In this document: positions 1 to 10,071 of the stretch, one piece after another
Position numbering within the stretch: position 1 is the first letter of the stretch
Layout of the letters: the number at the start of each line of letters is the position of its first letter
Source: Stereum hirsutum FP-91666 SS1
Taxonomy: Eukaryota > Basidiomycota > Agaricomycetes > Russulales > Stereaceae
Assembly (NCBI RefSeq): GCF_000264905.1
Contig: NW_006763137.1
Coordinates: forward strand, 422,237-486,236
Length of the DNA stretch: 64,000 nt
Direction of reading: 5' to 3'
The notes under the pieces: generated by a model
What the model saw: only the letters and a program-made list of their open reading frames with translations
What the model was told of the DNA's origin: nothing
Databases searched by the model: none
Made by a program: the position numbers and the translations under genes

Positions 1-631
1 TGCCGAGCTCGCTCGCTTTCAGCATAGCTGATATGGCTTCGTTAAGATCGCTTATATTGCCTGTGAGCTCGAAGCGATCGAACAATGATTTTCCGAGAGC
101 GTGAAGAGGGAGCAGGTTACCTGACTGGTCATGTTTGACTGCTTGTCTGCAAGTAACGATTGCCTCGTCCAGGTCGGATATGTTACCGGTAACCCTGAAT
201 CGTCTCAAGACCAGGTTGGTAAGATCATGGAGACATGCGACTCTGTCGGAGCTGTCGTTGAGCATCCTATCGACTAGGCCACGCTGAGTGTCTATGGCAT
301 GGTCAAGATCGGCAAGTTCGCCGTAATGCTCGAAAGAGACCTGTAAACGGGCCACCAGAAGGTTCGTGTATGTCCTCTGATCGTCGAGGAGAGATCGCTC
401 CGCTGAAAGATCTGCAGCGACCTGATAGTAAGACAAGGCCTCTGTCAGGTCTTGTGAATGACCGAGAGATAAAAATCGCCGGAACAGGGCCTCTCCTAAC
501 GCGCCGAAGAACCTGTGATAGTTTTCGTGTGAGTCTGGCAGAGACGCAACCGCACTGCGGTACATCGCGATTTCTTCGGAGTCCTGGGCCACAAACAAAG
601 AATTTTGTAGCAGACGTGAGTAGAGAAGCAT
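1..631 (-). CDS. Tetratricopeptide-repeat protein, N-terminal part (runs off the window)
   Basis: The minus strand is open from about 631 to the left edge. It reads as degenerate TPR units of about 40-55 residues, each built around a hinge such as 'F-x-x-T-G-N-I-S-D-L-(N/D)-E-A-I'. Examples are VTGNISDLDEAI near 180-200 and LTGNISDLNEAI near 30-60. This DLxEAI spacing is typical of the large basidiomycete TPR proteins that often end in a CHAT peptidase domain, but that end lies outside the window, so the C-terminal domain is unknown. The start is uncertain. ATG at 629-631 gives MLLYSRLLQ; alternatively an exon begins after a possible acceptor (tttgtggcccag) about 60 bases further in, with earlier exons upstream. 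A stop lies just upstream in frame. TPR proteins usually act as protein-protein interaction scaffolds; no specific role can be assigned. Confidence 0.7.
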   Translation of the reverse strand, partial: MLLYSRLLQNSLFVAQDSEEIAMYRSAVASLPDSHENYHRFFGALGEALFRRFLSLGHSQDLTEALSYYQVAADLSAERSLLDDQRTYTNLLVARLQVSFEHYGELADLDHAIDTQRGLVDRMLNDSSDRVACLHDLTNLVLRRFRVTGNISDLDEAIVTCRQAVKHDQSGNLLPLHALGKSLFDRFELTGNISDLNEAISAMLKASELG

Positions 632-1222
632 ATGGTCAGTGATCCGATATGGACGTCACGAAGGACCAAGTTGGACGCACTTCAACAATTCCCACCTCCT
701 CAACGCTGCGTGAGCTCGTGTCGTTAGGGTGACCATCCTTTGGTAGGAAGAATGAGCAAAGAACTATTATATCGATATTCCAGAGCAACAAACCTGCATA
801 TCTTGCAAAGGTCTCGCATCTACGTCTGCGTCCTTGTTGGGAGACGAGGCCATATTTTGGCCCTGTATGGAACGATGGAATTTAGTTCGAAGAATATCAC
901 AGAAAAAAGAAAAAGGGTCATAGTACTGCTTGAAATCGAGTCCTCTCCAAGCCTACGATGAGCTCCTGGGATGATTTCTCCATGCCGATAAACTTCGAAC
1001 CCTTTTAGATGCAGTGAGCATACCAGTACCGAGAACAGAAAAGAGGTAGCTAGTAAGCACGTACCTAAGGGAATTTAGAGGGTATTGAAAGGTCGCGGTA
1101 AGAAGAGGGTGGGCATTGGCGGCGCTTTATATACATGATTGTCAAGTGAGCTCGTGATGCGGTCGTGGTGGCGGTTGCCAGCAACACTGATCCTATTCGG
1201 AAGGTGGTCATGACGCGGTACT
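632..1222. other. Intergenic: 5' flank of the TPR gene and LINE insertion target
   Basis: No convincing coding frame was found. Short ORFs on both strands lack family-like composition. The stretch ends at the copy of the LINE target-site duplication, so it is the pre-insertion sequence that continues at 2584. Confidence 0.4.
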
Positions 1223-1238
1223 AAAGTATCCTCCAAAA
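1223..1238. repeat. LINE target-site duplication, left copy
   Basis: AAAGTATCCTCCAAAA occurs here and again at 2568-2583, directly after the poly(A) tract of the LINE. The exact ends are ambiguous because both sides are A-rich. Confidence 0.85.
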
Positions 1239-2570
1239 AAAAAATCAGGGGAGGTCCTGGCCATATGGTATGTAGCCACGACCGCACCCCTATCGGCCCC
1301 CCTGCACATCAAGTCCGACTCCCTCTATGCCATAGACGGGCTCACAAAACACCTATCGGCATGGGAGGACAAAGGTTGGATCGGGGTCTCAAACTCCGAA
1401 CTCTTTAGAGCTACAGCTGCCGCCCTCAGACGACGGGGTAGCATCACCACTTTCCAGTGGGTGAAGGGCCACAGCGGGATCGAAGGCAACGAGGGCGCAG
1501 ACCGCCTTGCCAGAGCGGGCGCAGAAGCAGATGCAGACCCGGAACTAAGGATTCGCATCCCCCCGCGTTTCAATCTAACAGGCGCAAAGTTAACAACAGC
1601 CACCCAGGCGATACTGACCCAGGAGATTAAACGACGATACAAAAAACCCCAGAAGACGGCAACGACAGTCAACCTCGATATTGGGAGGTGGGCGGCGCAC
1701 GACCATCTCCGTGCCGGCCTCCCCACAGACGCGAGAATCTTCAAATCCATCCGGAGCAAGAACCTCACGAAGAAGGAAAGAATTTTCCTGTATCGCACTG
1801 TACACAATGGTTACAAGATCGGAAAGTACTGGGAAAACATACCAGGCTACGAACTGCGTGGCCGCTGCTCCATGTGCGACGGTGATGAAGAATCCATGCG
1901 ACACATTTTAGAAGAATGCCAAGCCCCAGAGCGAGAGAAAATATGGAGCCTGGCGAGAGAGCTCTGCGCGAAGAAAGGGATAGCTTGGCCCCAGATAACG
2001 ATAGGCACGGTCTTAGCAAGTGGCCTAGCAAACTTCAAAACTGAACGGGGCAAACGGCGTCCAGGGGCGAACCGTTTCTTCCAGATCCTAGTAACGAGCT
2101 CTGCACACCTTATCTGGGTACTGAGGTGTGAAAGAAGGATCACAAAGGAAGACGGAGAGAACTTCTCAGAGCAGGAGATCCACGACAGGTGGGTAGCGCG
2201 CATGAACACCCGCCTAGACCTAGACAGAGTGGCTACGAACAGACGACGCTTCGGAACAAAAGCGCTGAGACCGAGTATCGTTCTCCAGACCTGGGGCGGT
2301 ACGCTCTTGAACGAGAAAAATCTGCCGGAGGACTGGCTCCGGCAGTCTGGGGTTTTAGTGGGTATACTTCCTTGGAGACCAGGGAGGAACCGTTGATGAC
2401 GGGCAAGTCCCACACTGCCTGCGACTAGCAGGCGTGCAAGTAGCATTTCCTCAGGGTGTTAGGTAAGTTCGCGGGGTGCAAATACCTGCCACCAAGCATA
2501 TGACATCTCTTCGGGCTGGCTTAGGCGGCTGCGAGAGATGGAGCTCCACCAAAAAAAAAAAAAAAAAAAA
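1239..2570 (+). mobile_element. 5'-truncated LINE (non-LTR) retrotransposon copy
   Basis: This is a 1.3-kb insertion bounded by a 16-bp direct repeat. It carries an RNase H frame, then a short 3' UTR and a 20-A tract (2551-2570). The element begins in the middle of the RNase H domain, so reverse transcriptase and the first ORF are missing. Such 5' truncation is normal for target-primed reverse transcription. RNase H following RT is typical of the Tad1-like and I-like clades found in fungi; the exact clade is not resolved without the RT. The uninterrupted frame and perfect target-site duplication suggest a recent insertion. Confidence 0.88.
1245..2396 (+). pseudogene. LINE ORF2 fragment: RNase H domain plus C-terminal CCHC region
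   Basis: The frame is open from the truncation point to TGA at 2394-2396. The RNase H motifs are visible: an early 'GEVLAI' glutamate, 'IKSDSLYAI' with the second acidic residue, then 'WVKGHSGIEGNEGADRLA' with the His and Asp of the active site. A C-terminal Cys-x2-Cys ... His ... Cys cluster (CSMCDGDEESMRHILEEC) follows around 1870-1920, as in many LINE ORF2 proteins. The true start codon is lost; an internal ATG at 1461 would only give the last 311 residues. With no RT domain this copy cannot mobilise itself. Confidence 0.88.
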
Positions 2571-2583
2571 GTATCCTCCAAAA
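2568..2583. repeat. LINE target-site duplication, right copy
   Basis: Same 16 bases as 1223-1238, directly following the poly(A) tract. This marks the 3' boundary of the LINE. Confidence 0.85.
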
Positions 2584-3129
2584 CGACCTCGAAACCTTTC
2601 TGAATCAGTTGCTCTTTGGATTAGCGGGTTAGCGTGTAGCGACAGCGTAGCTAACAAGCAGCCAGGGCTCGACTGACTCGGATGATGAGGATCAGGCCAT
2701 CGGAAGTGCGAGTTGAGTGCGAGGGGAGTCTAAGTAGCGGGGGTTTGGTCAAGGTTTGGTCCTGGATGTGCGCGAGTTCAGCTGTCACTGATCTCGAAGC
2801 CAGTATAACATTAGTTACAGTAGGTGACTTTGTCCCGTGCAGCGCAAGGAGGGTGCCTTTGCAAAATTCAGAGTGAAAAATGACGACAAGCAAAGAATTG
2901 CTTTGAACAAGCGACCCGATTGTTCGGCTCGTGTCAAGGCAACTTCCGGAACAACGCATTGTCCCTTGTCGTCGAAAATATTAACACCCTGCCCCTCACT
3001 CTCATCTGGTTGCACCTTTCTCTGAACTGTACGCACTATCATGTCTAGTTTCAGCCGCCCCAGCTCGGTATCTCGGTCAGAAGAGCTCTGCGAACCTCCA
3101 AAGCCATGGTGCCTCCTGACTTCTGCTAG
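2584..3129. other. Intergenic or unresolved 5' part of the HNH locus
   Basis: A minus-strand frame (2815-3177, 120 codons) is open but overlaps the plus-strand HNH exons and shows no recognised motif. Upstream exons of the HNH gene may lie here, but no splice chain could be fixed. Confidence 0.3.
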
Positions 3130-4812
3130 TACCCCGGCTCGTTCACTCTTCCAAGCTGCCTTGATGGAACCAGACACACTATCGACGAGTCTTGTAAGTA
3201 ATTGCTCTCGTTCCGTCTCAATGCAGTACTATGGAATACATCTCCTGAAGCTTCATACTCGGGCATCCAGGAATTTCGCCTTGCCCATGTCTGGGGTCAA
3301 AGAGGATTCAAGATAGATCTGAAGTCTCCGAACAACATCTTCTATCGTGAGTAACTGCTGAGGGTCTTTCGTATATTCCACGACGTTAATCTACTTTATG
3401 AAAGTTCGAATCGATATACTACATAACTTTCGTGACAAAGATTGGACCTTCCTCCCGAACATCGATTGGACCTTCCTCCCGAACATATCCTCCGAGAGAT
3501 ACACATCAGCGTGACCACCGAATGCAGGCGGAGTCGGCCTAAATGGTCAAACTGGACAAAGGTGCGCTTTGCTTTTTGATGTCCAACGTGAGTCTCATTG
3601 GTTTCACAGCTCTATAAGCCCATGATCCGCGACTTCCAATTCATACCCATCAACTACCTGTCAGACTCGCATTCCATAGTGCGGCACCATCATCCCCTTT
3701 CATTCAACTGTGTCGAATATCAGGCACCTTTTGACACTATTCCTCCTCTGCGCTCCCACGTGCATCCATATCTTGCTATCTGCAATGCTGTTTCGAAGCT
3801 CGCTCGTAGTGACATGGACGACCTGCCTGTGCATGTTCACGAGCATGTCGCTCTCGCGCGGGAGATATGGGAGTGCTGGATGCGGGCGGCAGTTCCTAGA
3901 CTGGCAATCAATGTGGGACACGTTCGAGCTTCTCATCAGGCCACTTTAGAAGGCACAGACCTCATTTCCTTTGTTCCAGAATCGTCGGCCTCAGCATCAT
4001 CTACCCGATCCTCTTCGAAGGTCTTGTCCGATGATTCGTCAGTGTCAGCGACTTCCGCCGAATCTTGTCCCTTGCTTGAGCCACACCGCTACTGCGCACT
4101 CGATAGATTCTACCCCTTCTACGCAAAACCACGCCGTGATCCTCCTGTCCCTAGATCGGCCTTCATTCACGCTCAGTCTTTTGACTATCGTTCCGAACCT
4201 CAAACAGAATCCAACGCTTCTCAATCACGCAAACCTCTAGGCATCCCTTCTTCAGGCGAGTTCCACTGGTGGCCCGACGAACAAATCACTCGCTCTTGCG
4301 TCTCATCCGCTTCCGAGGGCATCTGGTATACGCGTTGTGGCAAGCGAGAGTTCATCCACGATGACTACATCTGCACTAAGAACGACGGTAGCGTCAATTC
4401 ATACAACACGAATATCTCAAAACCAGACCCTTATCTAGCCTTCCGGCCTGATTATCACGAGTTGGCACAAGCGAAGAAGCTAAGAGATGCTGAGAGGCAA
4501 AGGAAGAGGGAGCAAGACCGTTTGCAAGAGGTTGATATCGTCACCTGGACACGGACTTGGATACGTGCCGTCAAACCCACAAAGCCGCTAGGACCCAAGG
4601 CAAACTCTACTTCGCGCAATTATTCTGCAGAGCCCTCAGCGCAGCCGCCTCACTCCTCGCACCACTCTTGGCGTCCAGATTCTTTGCCTCTCTGGCCTAC
4701 GTGGACTCTAACCTACCGATCTGAACAGGTGGCGGTAGAGCTCAGCAAGCGGCCGAAAAAGATGCTAGCCCCAGCCTCAGAGGACCGACCAGCGAAGCGA
4801 CGAAGGATATAA
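3130..4812 (+). pseudogene. Fungal HNH-nuclease-type protein, probably decaying
   Basis: Exon-like pieces lie at 3130-3193, 3227-3346, 3405-3561 and 3610-4812, separated by short GT-AG introns (3194-3226, 3347-3404, 3562-3609). Together they read like the basidiomycete HNH-endonuclease-type family: 'SCLDGT' then 'FRLAHVWGQRGFKIDLKSPNN' and 'LRIDILHNF', matching the His and Asn/His core, followed by 'PPLRSHVHPYLAICNA'. The last exon is a 401-codon open frame with a Ser-rich middle, a basic/acidic helix (AERQRKREQDRLQE) and a C-terminal KRRRI basic end. Two lesions are visible: a 24-bp tandem duplication at 3440-3487, and a phase mismatch between the exon at 3405 and the reading (EHILREIHI) needed to join the last exon. 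The N-terminal start is not identified. A sequencing error or an unusual intron could rescue the frame. Confidence 0.5.
3440..3487. repeat. 24-bp perfect tandem duplication inside the HNH locus
   Basis: Two adjacent copies of a 24-base unit starting GATTGGACCTTCCTCC. The duplication repeats DWTFLPNI in frame. Confidence 0.9.
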
Positions 4813-5189
4813 GCATCATGCGTAAGTTATGCTCTCTTTTCTATCCCCTTCCGTTACGTGTTCTCCCTGACGTTCAACTCTCCCTGTCCCCGAATTACAG
4901 CACTGCACCTCTGTACAGCACCTGCGCAGCATCAGACCGTATTATGTTGGTCCACTGTCTTGTTTTCGTTCTCCGATCCTTCGCACCGTGGCGGAACGCC
5001 CAATTGCAGAGTCATGTTCGTTATTCATCCATGAATAGTAAAATACAACGTAGCAGTGTCCTCTCCATTCATCGTACAAAGATAGTCGTTAGTATGTCTC
5101 AAAATGAAATGGTTAGTACGATGAGTATCAATCATGACCCCAAGTCCGCATAGCTTCCTGCATGATCCTCGCCGTGAACCCTTCTCCCC
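4813..5189. other. 3' intergenic between convergent genes
   Basis: Lies between the tails of the HNH locus (plus) and the Kre9-like gene (minus). Only 3'-UTR-like sequence was seen. Confidence 0.5.
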
Positions 5190-6052
5190 TCAGATCAAGC
5201 CCAATACCGCAAACATCATTCCAAATATAGCAGACCACAAGGTCCCTGCACTGTAATGACTGCGAGCAGCAGATGTGTCCCCAGAAGTCGAAGCTGATGA
5301 CGACGGCGGCGATGCGACTGACGAAGCACTACCAGTCGTACCGCTTCCCGATAATGAGCTTCCGATAGGTGATCCGCTAAGTGCGGACACCGACAGCGGA
5401 AGAGTTGGTGTTGGTGTAGATGGCGTCGTCGCCACACCCAGCGTCGACGAAAACGAAAAGCTATTCCCATCCAATGTCAGACCGGCCGCGGCTGACGTCG
5501 TGGCAGCTTCTCCGATCCCGAACGGTGCTGACTGAGCCCAGAAAGACTGACGCGCGGTCGAGTTGCCTTGCGCCACTACATGGTCAAAGTCATCTCAGTT
5601 GATCGCACAGTTCGAGGGCCAAAGAAACTACTAACGCAAGATCACGTAGTCTCCTCCGGTGGAGATATTCGTCGGGACTGTGATGTTGACGCTCTGGCGA
5701 TATCCGTCGAGGCCTACCGCGAGTGGGACTTCGATGTCGTGGCTGGTCGTACTCAAGACGATGTAAACCTGTCCGCTATGTGGAGCAATCCTAAAGTACA
5801 AAAACGAGGATAATGTGAGTACGACGACAGAGTATACAGAGACAGATGAGGTGCTGACCAAGTCACATTGTATGTCTGACCTGTAAACCAGGTCACCGAG
5901 GAATCCGGCCATGTTACATTGTACGGACCAGATTGTCGACTTGACAGTCGTTCACTTCTAGAGCCAAGAGAGCGACCAAGGAGAGCTTGAACGCCTCCTG
6001 TCACGAGAAAGAGTGACAAGAGGAGAAATGTATGAGGCTGCATCATCAGCAT
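5190..6052 (-). CDS. Kre9/Knh1-like Ser/Thr-rich GPI-anchored protein
   Basis: Three exons (6052-5859, 5790-5636, 5575-5190) join in phase across 68- and 60-base introns to give 244 residues. The start is set at MLMMQPHTF, which opens a hydrophobic signal peptide (FLLLSLFLVTGGVQA); a longer in-frame start at 6112 would bury it. Next comes a beta-sandwich of the Kre9/Knh1-like N-terminal type: 'GPYNVTWP ... VTWFTGQTYNVTW', then 'SGQVYIVLS' and 'VPTNISTGGDYVI'. The distal half is a Ser/Thr/Pro-rich stretch expected to be O-glycosylated. It ends in a small-residue omega region and a hydrophobic tail (LWSAIFGMMFAVLGLI), the pattern for GPI attachment. Family members sit at the plasma membrane or wall and are linked with beta-1,6-glucan or wall assembly in yeast; the role here is inferred. 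Confidence 0.85.
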
Positions 6053-7348
6053 CGTCGTGACCGTTGACAAAGCTGTAGACGACGTCCATGCATTTATACC
6101 TGCAGTGATCAATGAGTTAGCTCCATGATGACCTCATCACGTAGAATAGAGCGTATCGTGGATTGATCGAAGTGTGGTCCCGACTACAAATAGGCCTCAA
6201 ACCCAGCAGCAAACCTACACGACGGGCTAATCCTTCCGAAGAGATGACCATGTAGCGTCGAAGTCATATTTCGTGCTGTACAGCCGCAAGAAACATATTG
6301 GGCTGCTCGAAAATAAAGCGTAAACTTGAGAGAAGCAATTTAGCAGCGCTAGATCGGTGCATTTTCAGAGATATTCATCTATCGAGCTCCTAGCTGAGGG
6401 AAGAGTCCATAAAGCATGGCGGAGCGAGGGTGTCGCCGTGTGCAGAAACAAAATGTCGACGCCGGTTGGCGTCTGGTGGCGTCTGGAAGGGCCACATGGC
6501 GTGGGTAAGGACTTCCTCTCTCGTTGAGTAGCCCAGATTGCGCTGTCACCGTTTCTAAAGGTTTCTAACGACGAGCTCGATCTATATGACCTCTGGCAGA
6601 CTTTGTGATGATTCAGACCTATGATGATCTTAGTATTTCTCCCTTCCTATCCAACGAGAGACTAGACGCCAGTCCGGACGGCATGAACAAACTTGAAGTC
6701 ACCAATCAGCTCAGCCTTGAGATGTCCTTTCACTGCACCTTCTGCGTTTGAGACTCGAGCTTTAATGCCCGAGCTTTCCATCATAGATCATCACAGAGAA
6801 CGAACGATTTGTGATCGTGACGAGTGATGCGTCGAAAGCGAAGCTTGTTGAACATGGCTGCGGTATGCAGCAAAGTTAAACCCACACGCTCGGTGGCCAA
6901 CATGATCGCTAACGGTAAGCACTTCAACCTTTTCAAACGTGAAACACCTGTGATACATTTCTGATTGGATTCAATAGAGGAATTTGAGAAATAAGGGGGA
7001 TCCTTTCATTCGAATTGAGCGTGGAGGATGTGTGGCGGTGGCAATCGGATGATGACGATGACATGGAGGATGTGAGGACAAGGAGATGGATGGTGATGGT
7101 TGGGCGAAGATACGATGAGAGCTTGTGGAGTAAGCAGGAAATAGAGGGATAGCAGAGAGGCGTGGGTGCGTATGGAGGTCCGTACGTCCTAGCGGACTAC
7201 AAAGCAACAGCTGATTTGAGGAAAGGCCATAACAGAAGCGAGCCAACAAAAATTCACAGCGCGATAACAGCGCTCCATAGCGCAGCGACAGGCACGCTGA
7301 ATGCTTCCAAAGTAACACTACGGTGAGCGAACACGTACCCGTCACCAA
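6053..7348. other. Intergenic 1.3 kb
   Basis: The 5' flank of the Kre9-like gene and the 3' flank of the next minus-strand gene. A short frame near 6826-6915 (MRRKRSLLNMAAV...) is followed by a possible donor (gtaagc), but nothing downstream supports a gene. Confidence 0.4.
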
Positions 7349-8671
7349 TTACTGCAACGGTCTCACGGGCTTTGCAGTGAAAACCTTGGAAGGTGGAGTA
7401 GGCCTCCTCATCCTGGTATCTAGGCCCGCCCTTCCCCTTTCCGCGCTGAGAGGTGCGTCCCCCAAACCCATACCGATCAACTCGGAGCCATTCTTCATCG
7501 CCTTATCCGCCTGTGCGACTTTCACCGTAGAAGGAACGCTGTCGCTGACACCCGGACCCTGCTCACCGTACGTGAATGGAGAAGACGAGATGCTCCTCTT
7601 CCTAGACCTCTCCGCCTCCACATCGACCGCGCTGACAGTCGCATCATAAACCCACCCCTGCGGTCTCGCATCTTCGTCTTCGGCTCCAATAGACATCTTC
7701 CTCCCAACGATACGCCTCTTCAGTGCCCTCCCATCCTCTTCAAGACGACTGGCACCCCTCGCGTTGGCCTTCTTCACCGGACTGACGTCCCTCGCTCGGA
7801 CCCTTGTCGTCGCCGCTTCGACAAGTCCCAACCCGTTCCCGCGTACGGCTTCAGCTGGGGGACCCATCGTCTCCGCGAGGGGCCTAAAGTTCCGCTGAGA
7901 GTCCTCGAGAACCTTGGACAACCTTTTGTTCCAGCTGGCGATGTCCCAGGCGCTGAATCGGTAGGACTCGCTATCGGAGCCGAAGGACCCGAAGACTGTG
8001 TCGGCATTGGAAGCGGCGGAGGTGGCGCGGCGAGGACGAGTGGGTTCCGCCATGGTGGAAGAGACGATCGGAGTAGCACCAGTCGAGGAGGAAGGGAGGG
8101 CCGGGATGGCGAAGCTGTGAGTTTGGACCGGGGAGGGGATGGCGTCCTGATCCGTCATGATGTCCATCTCAACATCTTCGGCGGCGATGGGCTTGCGGTG
8201 GTTGTTGCGTTGCTGGGTCAGTATAGAAGACAAGTCAGCCGGGAGTCGATCGGCCATATTTACGTCCTGATCATGCTCGATGGCCGCAGAGCGTGAGAAG
8301 TCTATGGGGCCAAAAAGAGGTTTTGGGAGAGGGGGCATGCTCTCGCGTGTCGCCGACAAAGGTGCATGAGTGGGGGTTCCTTTATTGAGACCATCTTGAG
8401 CTGGGGTGGTGGTAGCGACGGAATGACGACGATCGCGAGAAACCTCCGAAGTGCTACGCGGTGCAGAGAGCTTTTCGAAGAGATATTGGAGGCGTTGGCG
8501 TTCGGCGGTTTTGTCGTTGAGATCATGGGAGAGACTGCGAAGAAGAGGTGGCGCGGTGTTTATGGGGCGTATCGGGGTGTTCATGGGAGTCGAGGTGATA
8601 GCCCTTGCGCGAGGGGTTGTATACGCGATGGAGTCGGGCGTGACAGCCGTGGGGCGAGTAGGAGTACTCAT
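7349..8671 (-). CDS. Unknown Ser/Thr-Pro-rich protein, member 1 of a local paralogue pair
   Basis: A single open exon of 440 codons. It is low-complexity and disordered: rich in TP/SP sites near the N-terminus (STPTRPTAVTP, STPMNTPIRP), then Ser-rich and charged regions, with a basic cluster ALKRRIVGRK. The most ordered part, around residues 240-290, reads 'WNKRLSKVLEDSQRNFRPL' followed by 'GNGLGLVE'. The protein at 10779-11930 carries the same block (WNRRMTVVLEESQRSFRPL ... GNGIGFGE) and a similar N-terminus (TPMNSPTRP). They are therefore paralogues, probably from a local duplication, now separated by the phenolic acid decarboxylase gene. The family was not recognised. The many SP/TP sites suggest phosphorylation by proline-directed kinases, which is inference. 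An intron could be hidden because the frame is open throughout. Confidence 0.7.
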   Translation of the reverse strand: MSTPTRPTAVTPDSIAYTTPRARAITSTPMNTPIRPINTAPPLLRSLSHDLNDKTAERQRLQYLFEKLSAPRSTSEVSRDRRHSVATTTPAQDGLNKGTPTHAPLSATRESMPPLPKPLFGPIDFSRSAAIEHDQDVNMADRLPADLSSILTQQRNNHRKPIAAEDVEMDIMTDQDAIPSPVQTHSFAIPALPSSSTGATPIVSSTMAEPTRPRRATSAASNADTVFGSFGSDSESYRFSAWDIASWNKRLSKVLEDSQRNFRPLAETMGPPAEAVRGNGLGLVEAATTRVRARDVSPVKKANARGASRLEEDGRALKRRIVGRKMSIGAEDEDARPQGWVYDATVSAVDVEAERSRKRSISSSPFTYGEQGPGVSDSVPSTVKVAQADKAMKNGSELIGMGLGDAPLSAERGRAGLDTRMRRPTPPSKVFTAKPVRPLQ

Positions 8672-9421
8672 GATGAAGGAATCGATAACGAGGACAATGG
8701 GCAGGACAGTCGACCTATGTAGGCAGCAGCTGACTGAATAGTGAGTGATTCCTGATGTGTCAACATACGAACTGAAACCAACGAACCTATGCTCGAAGCG
8801 CAGACGGAGACAGGCAAGTTTTGGGTGATGCTTCCGACGACGATGGCAGTCGGGGACAGAGGCAAGCTGTATCGCGCTAACTCTTATAGGCTCTCGGCAA
8901 CGTGCACGCTGGGGAGTTCAACGACATTATGTCGTATGTGCGCTCACCAATTATGGATTGTCCTTTGTGTCTACCCCAACAGGGTTTCGGAACGAGTTCC
9001 GTGCCACGTTCAAGCCACGTTCCGCAGCACTGGCTTCTTTTCTTCTGGATCCGGTTGTTTCCTCGCTCTTCGACTGCAAATTCTGCAAGGATCTCCTTTC
9101 CCTCCGGATCCACGAATGACCTGTAGTCTTGCAGAGCTCGAGAGCATGAGATATCGCCTATTGTTGACGCGTTGACCACGCACACTCGGTTAGCTTTCAG
9201 TTTTGTCTCTATTGTTTCAAACTCCCTTTGATGACTGCTTTTGTCTAGACATAACGCACAGGGCACCATTGGCCACCTCATGTCACTATTTCCGGTCAAT
9301 GCGCTACTGTATCGCTTTCATTGCCTACAGCCGTAGGCAAGGCTATGAAAAGTGTCCTCATACAACACGACACTAGGTCTATCAGGTTCGTCATCTCCAT
9401 TCAATATCCAGATAACTATAT
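8672..9421. other. Intergenic 0.75 kb
   Basis: A 140-codon minus-strand frame (8877-9299) is open but has no recognised motif, and no splice partners were found. Treated as non-coding. Confidence 0.4.
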
Positions 9422-10071
9422 CTACAATGTTTCAGCATCAGGTTCTATGGGTACGAGATCACCTTTCCCTTTAAACACCTCAAGAATATCCGCCTGTTCG
9501 CAAAGGATATGCCTGTCCGTCTGAGTCCCTATCTTAGCGAGAGCACGCCAGCGCTCGAAATCAGCGGGGTTGCGTTTGTCCCCGTGAGCCTCCTTGGCAT
9601 GTTCCCAATGACCTATGAGGCAGAAGCGGTGGTTTAGTATATGGTTGGATGTTTTCTGATTGCGTACTGACCTTTGGAGAAACCGATCATGGTGGTGATT
9701 CGTTTTCTAGGAATATCATACACCAGTGAGACGATTGTACCGGTTTCTACAGGAAAGACGTCGACGTTACAACTTGCTTTCTCTGCGCTAGGCCCGATAT
9801 TTCTCAGATAAGTTTCAAGTGACGTACCTTCTAACCAATTGCATTGCCAGAGCTCTCCTGGTCTGATGCATTGAAACTCGCATGTCTGGTAGTTCAACCT
9901 TCCGGCCATTGGACCACCGTGTATAGAGTACACGATCCTCTTCTCCGAGAAGAACCACATCTCATAGCGCCACTTCTCTGGATTTCCACCCTCGCCCATC
10001 ACATCATAATCGTAGAGCAGGTGGACGTCTCGGATGTCTTTGTCGAAATGGTCCATCGTAGCCGCGTTCAT
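9422..10071 (-). CDS. Phenolic acid decarboxylase (calycin fold)
   Basis: Three exons (10071-9828, 9746-9672, 9612-9422) join in phase across 81- and 59-base introns to give 169 residues, the usual length for the family. The enzyme class removes CO2 from hydroxycinnamic acids such as ferulic and p-coumaric acid to give 4-vinylphenols, without a cofactor, inside a small beta-barrel. Recognisable family segments are 'IRDVHLLYDYDV', 'PEKWRYEMWFFSEKRIVYS', 'IHGGPMAGRLNYQT', 'CIRPGELWQCNWLEETGT' and 'SLVYDIPRKRITTMI', followed by 'HWEHAKEAHGDKRNPADFE'. The paired tyrosines, the Arg of GGPMAGR and the Glu of GELW fall where active-site residues are expected. In a mushroom this would detoxify or use lignin-derived phenolics. 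No signal peptide, so probably cytosolic. It sits between the two unknown paralogues with no evident functional link. Confidence 0.88.

Noticed and set aside
2815..3177. 120-codon minus-strand frame with plausible composition
   Set aside because: It overlaps the HNH exons on the other strand, which carry family motifs. No splice partners or homology-like motifs support the minus frame.
8877..9299. 140-codon minus-strand frame
   Set aside because: No motifs, and it cannot be linked by splice sites to neighbouring genes.
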